Shown here in pieces: positions 7,288 to 12,407 of a stretch of DNA of 12,407 bases (positions are counted from its first letter, which is position 1; each line of letters starts with the position of its first letter). The notes below the pieces were generated by a model that was not told the DNA's origin, did not search any database, and saw nothing but the letters and a program-made list of their open reading frames with translations. The stretch is from an uncultured Fusobacterium sp. (GTDB taxonomy: Bacteria; Fusobacteriota; Fusobacteriia; Fusobacteriales; Fusobacteriaceae). Location of the stretch: contig NZ_CAJKIS010000058.1 of the NCBI RefSeq assembly GCF_905200055.1, positions 1 through 12,407 on the forward strand. The letters run 5' to 3'. The position numbers and the translations under genes were made by a program.

Positions 7288-7655
7288 ATTTAAGAGAGAC
7301 AAGTGGAGTAGTATTGGCATATTTAGGAGATGCTGTTTGGGAACTATATGTAAGAAAATATTGGATTTCAAAGGGATTAAATCTTCAAAACTTAAACAAA
7401 AGAGTAAAAGAGTGTGTCAATGCTAAAAGGCAAAGTGTACTGTATAAAGAGATTTTACCATTGCTAGAAGAAAAATATCAGCAATTAGGAAATAGAGCTA
7501 AAAATGGAAATATAAAGACTTTTCCTAAATCTTGTTCAGTGATGGAGTATAAAGAGGCAACAGCATTTGAAGCATTGATTGCAGCATTTTATACAGATAA
7601 TAGAGAAGATTTAATAGAGATGGCATTAAAAAAATGTATAGAGGGTGAAGTATAG
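7275..7655 (+). CDS. mrnC: Mini-ribonuclease III
   Basis: This 126-residue protein is a stand-alone RNase III catalytic domain without the double-stranded RNA-binding domain. In Bacillus the family matures the ends of 23S rRNA. The first signature, LAYLGDAVWELYVR (14-27), carries the metal-binding Asp19 and Glu23 region; the second, YKEATAFEALIAAFY (92-106), carries Glu99. The basic segment NRAKNGNIKTFPKS (73-86) between them corresponds to the R-N-A-K...P-K signature, with Asn and Arg swapped in order. Translation starts inside cysS: the ATG at 7275 has AAGGA (7261-7265) nine bases upstream. The stop codon abuts the mreB start with no gap, so the three genes are tightly coupled. Confidence 0.93.
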   Translation: MEYVDLRETSGVVLAYLGDAVWELYVRKYWISKGLNLQNLNKRVKECVNAKRQSVLYKEILPLLEEKYQQLGNRAKNGNIKTFPKSCSVMEYKEATAFEALIAAFYTDNREDLIEMALKKCIEGEV

Positions 7656-8687
7656 ATGAAGTTATTCCCAAGTTTGAGACTTAACAGAAGTATAGGAATA
7701 GATTTAGGAACAGCTAATACACTTGTATATAGCAAGAAACATAAAAAAATAGTTTTAAATGAACCTTCAGTTGTTGCAGTTGAAAGAGAGAGTAGAAAAG
7801 TTTTAGCTGTTGGAAATGAAGCTAAAGAGATGCTTGGAAAAACTCCAGATACAATAGTTGCAGTAAAACCTTTAAGTGAAGGGGTAATAGCAGATTATGA
7901 TATAACAGAAGCTATGATAAAGTACTTTATAAAAAAAGTTTTTGGATCATATAACTTTATTATGCCAGAAATTATGATATGTGTACCAATAGATGTTACA
8001 GGGGTAGAGAAAAGAGCAGTACTAGAAGCTGCAATTTCAGCAGGAGCAAAGAGAGCTTATCTTATAGAGGAAGCTAGAGCTGCTGCCCTTGGATCTGGGC
8101 TTGATATAGCAGTTCCAGAAGGAAATATGATAATAGATATTGGTGGTGGATCTACAGACGTAGCTGTTATCTCATTAGGGGGAACAGTAGTAAGTAAGAC
8201 AATAAGAACAGCTGGAAATAACTTTGATATTGATATTATAAAATATGTAAAGAAAACACATAACCTATTAATAGGAGATAAGACAGCTGAAGAGATAAAA
8301 ATTAAGATAGGAACTGCTCTTCCATTAGAAGAGGAAGAAACTATCGCTATAAAAGGAAGAGACTTGATAATGGGACTTCCTAAAACAGTAGAGATAAGTT
8401 CTGAAGAGGTAAGAGAGGCTATAAATGATTCTCTTATGGAGATTGTAGAGTGTGTAAAATATGTGCTTGAAAGAACTCCACCAGAACTTGCAGCTGATAT
8501 TGTAGACAATGGAATAGTTATGGCAGGAGGAGGTTCATTGATAAGAAACTTCCCTGAGATGATAGCTAAACATACTAATCTAGCAGTTAGATTAGCTGAA
8601 AATCCTCTTGAAAGTGTTGTAAGAGGGGCTGGAATGGCACTTGATCAACTAAATATATTAAGAAAAATAGAAAAGGCTGAAAGATAA
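7656..8687 (+). CDS. mreB: Rod-shape-determining protein MreB (actin homologue)
   Basis: The 343-residue protein is a bacterial actin that organises elongation-type cell wall synthesis beneath the inner membrane. Seen are the phosphate-1 loop IDLGTANT (15-22), VLNEPSVVAV, GVIADYDITEAM, a phosphate-2 motif IDIGGGSTDVAVISLGG (160-176), NLLIGDKTAEEIK and the adenine-site AGGGSLI near 290. Departures from the MreB pattern I know are LIEEARAAALGSG (136-148) where most have L-I-E-E-P-M-A-A-A-I-G, and AGNNFDIDII where most have A-G-D-x-F-D-E-A-I. The catalytic Glu139 is retained. It starts directly after the mrnC stop, with GAGGGTGA in the end of mrnC as ribosome site. No mreC or mreD follows; holB does. 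I am sure of the MreB family; a divergent paralogue cannot be excluded. Confidence 0.93.
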   Translation: MKLFPSLRLNRSIGIDLGTANTLVYSKKHKKIVLNEPSVVAVERESRKVLAVGNEAKEMLGKTPDTIVAVKPLSEGVIADYDITEAMIKYFIKKVFGSYNFIMPEIMICVPIDVTGVEKRAVLEAAISAGAKRAYLIEEARAAALGSGLDIAVPEGNMIIDIGGGSTDVAVISLGGTVVSKTIRTAGNNFDIDIIKYVKKTHNLLIGDKTAEEIKIKIGTALPLEEEETIAIKGRDLIMGLPKTVEISSEEVREAINDSLMEIVECVKYVLERTPPELAADIVDNGIVMAGGGSLIRNFPEMIAKHTNLAVRLAENPLESVVRGAGMALDQLNILRKIEKAER

Positions 8688-9598
8688 TGATAAAAGATAT
8701 TGTTTCCAATGAAGAGGTAAAAAGATTTTTTAAAAATGAACTAAAATTAAATAAGAAATCAGGGACATATCTCTTCTATGGAAGTGATAGTGATCAACTT
8801 TTAGAATTTGCTCTATATTTTGCTAAAGGTTTATGTTGTGAGACTTTAGAAGGTGATTTCTGTGATACTTGTAGTGTATGTCAAAGAATAGATAGATTGA
8901 CATATGGAGATCTTGAAGTTGTAGAAGATGTAAATGGAATAAAAGTTGATACTGTAAGGGAGCTAGGATATAAGTCTTCATCTTCTGCCTCTGAAGGTAA
9001 GAGAAAAATATTTATCTTAAAAGATATTCAAAAGTTAAAAAAAGAGGCTGGAAACTCTCTTTTGAAACTTATAGAAGAACCAGCAGAGAATAGTTTCTTT
9101 ATTCTTTTAACAAATAGTTTAAATATTTTACCAACTATCAAATCTAGAAGTATCTTAGTTAAGATAAAGAAAAGAGATGCAGAGGAACTAGATGTAGATG
9201 AGTTCACTTACAATTTTTTTCTTGGAAATAGTAGAGATATAGAAAACTTTAAGATCAGTGATATAGATCTGCAAAAAGCTGAATCTTATGAGATGATAGG
9301 AGTTCATCTTAAAAAATATGAGGAAACAGAAGATTTTAAAGAGAAAGTTTATATTTATAAATGTATAAAAGATTTTATAAATAATAGACACTATTTAGCT
9401 CAGCAGGAGAAACTATATTTTGCTGAAGAGATTTTAAGAGGAACAAATGATAGAAATTTGCAGAGAAAAATAATAGAATATACAGTGTCAACATTGGGTA
9501 ATTTAAGTGGTTTAGAAGAGAGGTTAAAACTTAAGAGTATGCTTAGATTTCCAGTAAATATGAAGCTTGTGCTGATAAATCTATTTTTAAATTTATAG
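8687..9598 (+). CDS. holB: DNA polymerase III, delta-prime subunit
   Basis: The 303-residue protein is the delta-prime subunit of the clamp loader, which helps place the sliding clamp on DNA. It shows the four zinc cysteines C50, C59, C62 and C65, at the same numbers as in the Escherichia coli protein, then the conserved GKRKIFILKDIQKLKKEAGNSLLKLIEEP region and the sensor-like ILPTIKSRS (Ser where many have Cys). The Walker A loop is degenerate, GSDSDQ (32-37) in place of GxxGxGK, as in other delta-prime subunits that do not bind ATP; this argues against tau/gamma (DnaX). The ATG shares one base with the mreB stop (TAATG). The C-terminal third is weakly conserved but helical, as expected. It is the last gene of the operon and ends 10 bases before the terminator hairpin. 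Confidence 0.9.
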   Translation: MIKDIVSNEEVKRFFKNELKLNKKSGTYLFYGSDSDQLLEFALYFAKGLCCETLEGDFCDTCSVCQRIDRLTYGDLEVVEDVNGIKVDTVRELGYKSSSSASEGKRKIFILKDIQKLKKEAGNSLLKLIEEPAENSFFILLTNSLNILPTIKSRSILVKIKKRDAEELDVDEFTYNFFLGNSRDIENFKISDIDLQKAESYEMIGVHLKKYEETEDFKEKVYIYKCIKDFINNRHYLAQQEKLYFAEEILRGTNDRNLQRKIIEYTVSTLGNLSGLEERLKLKSMLRFPVNMKLVLINLFLNL

Positions 9599-9608
9599 TA
9601 AAAAATTT

Positions 9609-9653
9609 GCTGTTACAAATTAACAAATCTATGTTAATTGTAGCAGCTTTTTT
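9609..9653 (+). terminator. Intrinsic terminator of the mutS2-holB operon
   Basis: A long stem, 9609-9624 pairing with 9633-9647 (one wobble and one bulge, eight-base loop), is followed at once by six T residues. It begins 10 bases after the holB stop. This is the first strong terminator after the operon promoter at 651-690, supporting a single eight-gene unit. Confidence 0.92.
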
Positions 9654-9655
9654 AT

Positions 9656-9718
9656 TAAACTATAATTTTCAAAAGTAGAGGAGTGTAAACGACTACTACT
9701 TTTGAAAATTATAGTTTA
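9656..9718. repeat. 63-bp near-perfect palindromic repeat
   Basis: The 22-base arm at 9657-9678 is exactly complementary to 9696-9717, and TA closes both ends, around a 17-base loop (9679-9695). No T-run follows, so it is not a normal terminator. Bases 9655-9705 recur, inverted and with one difference, at 181-231. The loop is conserved between copies just as well as the arms, which points to a mobile or functional repeat rather than a chance hairpin. The TA at both outer edges could be a target-site duplication, but in AT-rich palindromic DNA this is weak evidence. Confidence 0.85.
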
Positions 9719-9829
9719 GTTAAGTAAAAATAATATTTTTATAAAATTTTATTTTTTTAGATATTTTAAGAAAAAAAGAGAATAATAAAATAAATAGATA
9801 TATTTAATAATAAATAGTTATATTCTAGA
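9719..9829. other. AT-only-like spacer upstream of the tRNA promoter
   Basis: This stretch is almost wholly A and T with long A- and T-runs and no reading frame. An imperfect direct repeat (AATAATAAA...ATAGATATA, then AATAATAA-ATAGTTATA) lies about 9781-9824. Such DNA upstream of a stable-RNA promoter often acts as an UP element or is intrinsically bent; that role is inferred. Confidence 0.4.
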
Positions 9830-9861
9830 TTGCTTTATTATGTAAAATAGGGTATTATAAT
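9830..9861 (+). promoter_or_regulatory. Promoter of the Val-Asp-Phe-Cys tRNA cluster
   Basis: TTGCTT (9830-9835) is followed after 17 bases by TATTAT (9853-9858), which overlaps a perfect TATAAT (9856-9861, spacing 20). Transcription would begin near 9866, about 15 bases before the first tRNA. Very AT-rich DNA lies directly upstream. Confidence 0.65.
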
Positions 9862-9880
9862 GAGGCACAGTTAAAGAAAT

Positions 9881-9956
9881 GGTCGCATAGCTCAGTTGGG
9901 AGAGCACCTGCCTTACAAGCAGGGGGTCACAGGTTCAAGTCCTGTTGTGACCACCA
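9881..9956 (+). tRNA. tRNA-Val (anticodon TAC)
   Basis: The 76 bases include an encoded CCA (9954-9956). The acceptor stem GGTCGCA pairs with TGTGACC (one G-U), followed by A as discriminator. The anticodon stem CCTGC/GCAGG holds loop CTTACAA, giving TAC at 9914-9916. The T-arm has GGTTCAAGTCC. It is the first of four tRNAs on one transcript. Confidence 0.97.
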
Positions 9957-9963
9957 TAAATGT

Positions 9964-10040
9964 GGGGGCGTAGCTCAGTTGGTTAGAGCGCCTGCCTGTC
10001 ACGCAGGAGGTCGCGAGTTCGACCCTCGTCGCTCCCGCCA
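9964..10040 (+). tRNA. tRNA-Asp (anticodon GTC)
   Basis: The 77 bases include an encoded CCA. The acceptor GGGGGCG pairs with CGCTCCC (one G-U), with the discriminator G that is usual for Asp tRNAs. Anticodon stem CCTGC/GCAGG holds loop CTGTCAC, giving GTC at 9998-10000. Only seven bases separate it from tRNA-Val. Confidence 0.97.
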
Positions 10041-10063
10041 TTAAATTTCTACTGACTGTTGAT

Positions 10064-10139
10064 GCCCAGATAGCTCAGTCGGTAGAGCAGGGGACTGAAA
10101 ATCCCCGTGTCGGTGGTTCGATTCCGCCTCTGGGCACCA
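10064..10139 (+). tRNA. tRNA-Phe (anticodon GAA)
   Basis: The 76 bases include an encoded CCA. The acceptor GCCCAGA pairs perfectly with TCTGGGC, discriminator A. Anticodon stem GGGGA/TCCCC holds loop CTGAAAA, giving GAA at 10097-10099. Position 37 is A, as in bacterial tRNA-Phe carrying i6A-type modification, and not the G needed for wyosine. Confidence 0.97.
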
Positions 10140-10150
10140 TATAAATATAT

Positions 10151-10224
10151 GGCGACGTCGCCAAGCGGTAAGGCAGAGGTCTGCAAAATCTCCATCACCA
10201 GTTCAAATCTGGTCGTCGCCTCCA
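10151..10224 (+). tRNA. tRNA-Cys (anticodon GCA)
   Basis: The 74 bases include an encoded CCA. The acceptor GGCGACG pairs perfectly with CGTCGCC, and the discriminator is T (U73), the identity base of Cys tRNAs. Loop CTGCAAA on stem GAGGT/ATCTC gives anticodon GCA. It is the last gene of the cluster and the substrate of the CysS encoded at 5866-7287. Confidence 0.97.
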
Positions 10225-10233
10225 TTTGAGGAT

Positions 10234-10257
10234 AAAACAGCTAAAAGCTGTTTTTTT
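10234..10257 (+). terminator. Intrinsic terminator of the tRNA cluster
   Basis: AACAGCT (10236-10242) and AGCTGTT (10246-10252) form a seven-pair stem with a three-base loop, running into seven T residues. It starts 10 bases after tRNA-Cys. Confidence 0.9.
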
Positions 10258-10301
10258 ATTGCAAAGTTCATAATTATTAGACTCCCAAGTCAATATTGGA
10301 G

Positions 10302-10333
10302 AAGCAACTTAATTTATTAAGTTGCTTTTTTTT
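10302..10333 (+). terminator. Second intrinsic terminator between the tRNAs and yvcK
   Basis: AAGCAACTTAA (10302-10312) pairs perfectly with 10317-10327 around a four-base loop and is followed by a run of T to 10333. A smaller bulged stem, 10282-10288 with 10296-10301, precedes it. I see no gene between the two terminators, so it is either a backup for the tRNA operon or the end of a very short transcript. Its 3' arm holds the -35 box of the next promoter. Confidence 0.85.
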
Positions 10334-10350
10334 ATTTTCCGAGAGATAAT
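10322..10350 (+). promoter_or_regulatory. Candidate promoter of yvcK
   Basis: TTGCTT (10322-10327), 17 bases, GATAAT (10345-10350), predicting a start near 10357 and a leader of about 24 bases. The -35 box is the 3' arm of the terminator hairpin at 10302-10333, so terminator and promoter share bases. Confidence 0.55.
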
Positions 10351-10369
10351 AAATACATAGATGCTTGTG

Positions 10370-10374
10370 AGGTG
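10370..10374 (+). promoter_or_regulatory. Ribosome binding site deciding the yvcK start
   Basis: AGGTG sits six bases before the ATG at 10381. The in-frame GTG at 10372 lies inside this site, so it cannot use it and is very unlikely to be the start. Confidence 0.75.
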
Positions 10375-10380
10375 AAAATT

Positions 10381-11352
10381 ATGGAAAAAGAACCTAAAAT
10401 AGTAGTAATTGGTGGGGGAAGTGGAATATCAGTAGTACTTAGAGGGTTAAAATATCTTCCTATTGATCTGACAGCGATAGTTACAGTTGCAGATGATGGA
10501 GGAAGTAGTGGTTTTTTAAGAAAAGAGTTTGATATGCCAGCACCAGGAGATTTAAGAAATGTAATGGTAGCTTTAAGTAATGTTGAGCCATTGACTGAAG
10601 AGGTATTTCAATATAGATTTAAAGAAGATAGCTTTATAGGAGGCCATCCTTTAGGAAATCTTTTAATAATAGCCATGAAAGAGTTAACTGGAGATATAAA
10701 AACAGCAGTAGATAGATTGAGAAAACTTTTTAATATAAAAGGAAAAATTCTTCCAGCAACAACAGAGAAAGTTATTTTGATGGCAGAAAAAGAAAATGGA
10801 AAAATTGTTGAAGGAGAATCACACATCCCTGTTATAGGTGAAAAAATAAAAAGGGTTTATTATAAAAATGAGGTTGAAGCACCAGAGGAAAACTTAAAAG
10901 CTTTAGAAGAGGCAGATCTTATTATTTTTGGAATAGGAAGTTTATATACAAGTATAATTCCAAATCTTTTATTAAAGGGAATAAAAGAGAGCTTGAAAAA
11001 GAGCAAAGCTAAAAAAATATATATTTGTAATGCTATGCAACAACCAGGAGAAACAGAGGGATATACAGTTTCAGATCATATAAAAGCTATCAATGATAAT
11101 ATAGGTGAGGGTGTAATAGATAGTGTTATAGTAGATCCTAGAGATATTCCACAAGATATATTGGTGAGATATAAAAATATGAATAGTGATAAAGTTGAGT
11201 TAGATAGAGAAAAAATTAAAGAATATAATGTTAATCTAATAGAGAGGGATATTTTAGAGATAGATCCTAAAGGAATGGTAAGACATCATCCGTATAAACT
11301 ATCTGCTATTATTTATTCACTAATTGATAATTGGAGGGAATTTTATGTATAA
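10381..11352 (+). CDS. yvcK: YvcK/CofD-like family protein (gluconeogenesis factor)
   Basis: The 323-residue protein belongs to the YvcK group of the CofD-like family, cytosolic proteins with a Rossmann-type nucleotide-sugar site. In Bacillus, YvcK binds UDP-sugars and is needed for growth on gluconeogenic carbon and for normal cell shape. Motifs seen are VVIGGGSG (8-15), ADDGGSSGFLR (37-47), GDLRN (56-60), HPLGN (89-93), IGSLYTSIIPNLL, CNAMQQPGETEGYTVSDH and VDPRDIP. The usual G-P-G-S-L-Y-T reads G-I-G-S-L-Y-T here. It is not the F420 enzyme CofD, which has a different middle region. In many bacteria yvcK sits between rapZ and whiA; neither is visible here, and the partner gene is a radical SAM protein. 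The stop overlaps that start by eight bases. Given YvcK's shape role, its closeness to mreB may be meaningful, but this is inference. Confidence 0.92.
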   Translation: MEKEPKIVVIGGGSGISVVLRGLKYLPIDLTAIVTVADDGGSSGFLRKEFDMPAPGDLRNVMVALSNVEPLTEEVFQYRFKEDSFIGGHPLGNLLIIAMKELTGDIKTAVDRLRKLFNIKGKILPATTEKVILMAEKENGKIVEGESHIPVIGEKIKRVYYKNEVEAPEENLKALEEADLIIFGIGSLYTSIIPNLLLKGIKESLKKSKAKKIYICNAMQQPGETEGYTVSDHIKAINDNIGEGVIDSVIVDPRDIPQDILVRYKNMNSDKVELDREKIKEYNVNLIERDILEIDPKGMVRHHPYKLSAIIYSLIDNWREFYV

Positions 11353-12178
11353 ACATGTTTTTGGACCTGTACCCTCAAGAAGATTGGGAGTTTCATTGGG
11401 CGTTGATCTTGTAAAACCAAAAAGTTGTAATATGAACTGTGTTTTTTGTGAATGTGGAGCTACACCAAAACTTTCAACAAAAAGAGAGAGTTTTAAAGAT
11501 ATAAAAGAGGTAGAGAAGGAGTTAAAATCTGTTTTAAAAGATGTAACACCAGATTATATAACTTTTTCTGGAAGTGGAGAACCAACTTTAAGTAAGGATC
11601 TTGGAAAAATAGTAAAATGGATAAAAAATAATACAGATGTAAAAGTTTGCCTAATCACAAATGGCTTGCTTTTAAAAGAGGATGAGGTAATAGAGGAAAT
11701 ATCAGATGTAGATCTTATTATTCCAACACTGAATAGTGTAAATGATGAAGTTTTTCATAAGATAAATAGACCAGATAAAAATGTAGATATATCTATGGTA
11801 ATGGAAGGATTGAGAAAACTTTCTGCTAGTTGTTATAAGGGTAAAATATATCTTGAGACTTTTATTATAGAAGGGCTTACAGATAGAAAAGAGGATATAG
11901 AAAAAATGGCTAAATTCTTGCAAAAGATAAGATTTGATAAACTTCAACTTAACTCTTTAGCAAGAAGAGGGACAGAAAGTTGGGTAAAGCCAGCCTCAAT
12001 AGAATGTTTAAAAAATGTTGAGAAAATTTTTCATGAAAATGGAATAAAAAATGTTGAAATTATAAAAGAGATGAAAGAGATAGAAAAAAAATTAGATATA
12101 AAAAAAGATCTTTTAGAAAATATGAAGGCTAAAAGAGAGTATAGTGAAGAAGAAATTGAAAAAATTTTTAAAAAATAA
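11345..12178 (+). CDS. Radical SAM protein, COG0731 (TYW1-like) type
   Basis: The 277-residue protein opens with GPVPSRRLGVSLGVDL (7-22), the hallmark of the bacterial COG0731 group, followed by the iron-sulfur motif C-x3-C-x2-C (C28, C32, C35) that binds a [4Fe-4S] cluster and S-adenosylmethionine. GSGEPTL (76-82) is the SAM-binding GGE-like element, and ITNGLLL and RPDKN follow as usual. The last 60 residues are charged and helical. The archaeal and eukaryotic relative TYW1 makes wyosine at G37 of tRNA-Phe; bacterial members have no established substrate to my knowledge. The start is ATG 11345, with GGAGGG (11333-11338) six bases before it; an in-frame TTG at 11324 precedes that site and is unlikely. 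The ATGTATAA overlap with yvcK implies coupled translation. No clear intrinsic terminator follows before the next promoter. Confidence 0.9.
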   Translation: MYKHVFGPVPSRRLGVSLGVDLVKPKSCNMNCVFCECGATPKLSTKRESFKDIKEVEKELKSVLKDVTPDYITFSGSGEPTLSKDLGKIVKWIKNNTDVKVCLITNGLLLKEDEVIEEISDVDLIIPTLNSVNDEVFHKINRPDKNVDISMVMEGLRKLSASCYKGKIYLETFIIEGLTDRKEDIEKMAKFLQKIRFDKLQLNSLARRGTESWVKPASIECLKNVEKIFHENGIKNVEIIKEMKEIEKKLDIKKDLLENMKAKREYSEEEIEKIFKK

Positions 12179-12253
12179 TCTATGGAAATATATTGAAAAT
12201 ATTAGGTTTATAATATAGTGAAAAAAATTTTTAAAAAAATTTAAAAAAAGTGT

Positions 12254-12282
12254 TTGACAAAAAATGTAAAATATTGTATTAT
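12254..12282 (+). promoter_or_regulatory. Strong promoter of tRNA-Thr
   Basis: Perfect TTGACA (12254-12259), exactly 17 bases, TATTAT (12277-12282). Runs of A and T (about 12222-12249) directly upstream fit an UP element, as common at stable-RNA promoters. The start near 12289 would give a 42-base leader, in which TGTCC (12289-12293) can pair with GGACA (12305-12309), possibly for processing. Confidence 0.85.
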
Positions 12283-12330
12283 AACTAATGTCCGAGAGAG
12301 ACAAGGACAAAACAACAAAGAAATATGAAT

Positions 12331-12406
<76 letters not shown>

Positions 12407-12407
12407 T

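Noticed and set aside
8057..8509. 150-codon open frame on the minus strand within mreB
   Set aside because: It is a shadow of the AT-rich codon pattern of mreB, with a Ser/Ile-rich product of no recognisable family, no ribosome site and no promoter.
8687..9598. Reading this clamp-loader gene as dnaX (tau/gamma)
   Set aside because: The Walker A loop is missing (GSDSDQ), the length is 303 residues, and there is no C-terminal tau extension; all fit delta-prime.
10258..10333. Possible T-box or other riboswitch ahead of yvcK
   Set aside because: The region is too short and lacks the T-box consensus and any alternative antiterminator pairing; two plain terminators explain it.
12179..12253. Terminator after the radical SAM gene
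   Set aside because: Only weak, interrupted A/T pairings (such as CTAT with ATAG near 12180-12220) can be drawn, and no stem leads into a T-run. Its transcript may run into the tRNA-Thr unit or end by another mechanism.

Overview
The window looks like a housekeeping stretch of a chromosome from an AT-rich Gram-negative anaerobe, most likely a Fusobacterium or close relative. I infer this from the very low GC of the genes, the near-exclusive use of AGA for arginine, strong AGGAGG-type ribosome sites, CCA encoded in all five tRNA genes, and a MEP-pathway, Mini-III and MreB gene set. The species cannot be fixed from the sequence alone.

Layout, left to right. Positions 1-298 hold no protein gene. 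They contain a promoter-like site, several short hairpins, one damaged copy of a palindromic repeat (181-231) and a terminator that can work in both directions (248-287). This stretch could encode a small RNA, but that is only a candidate. rpmB (ribosomal protein L28) lies on the minus strand at 299-556 and diverges from the next unit, with its own promoter at 606-634. From 726 to 9598 eight plus-strand genes are packed with overlaps or gaps of at most 27 bases: mutS2, ispD, a carbon-nitrogen hydrolase-fold protein, a membrane-anchored protein of unknown function, cysS, mrnC (Mini-ribonuclease III), mreB and holB. They look like one operon, with promoters at 651-690 and a strong terminator at 9609-9653. 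Just after that terminator lies a 63-bp near-perfect palindrome (9656-9718). Its partly degraded sister is the inverted copy at 181-231.

A promoter at about 9830-9861 then drives a tRNA cluster (Val-TAC, Asp-GTC, Phe-GAA, Cys-GCA) that ends at a terminator (10234-10257). A second terminator (10302-10333) follows, and a promoter embedded in its 3' arm leads into a two-gene unit: a YvcK/CofD-like protein and a COG0731-type radical SAM protein, overlapping by 8 bases. A textbook promoter (TTGACA, 17-bp spacer, TATTAT) precedes tRNA-Thr(TGT), whose encoded CCA ends one base before the window edge.

The operon mixes DNA processing (MutS2, HolB), isoprenoid precursor synthesis (IspD), translation and RNA maturation (CysS, Mini-III) and cell shape (MreB). 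The least explained part is its middle. The nitrilase-fold protein keeps the catalytic Glu and Lys, but has Gly at the position of the catalytic Cys. It sits directly before a cysteine-free, single-pass exported protein that I do not recognise. I saw no phage, CRISPR, transposase or defence system; apart from that gene pair, the window is ordinary core genome.
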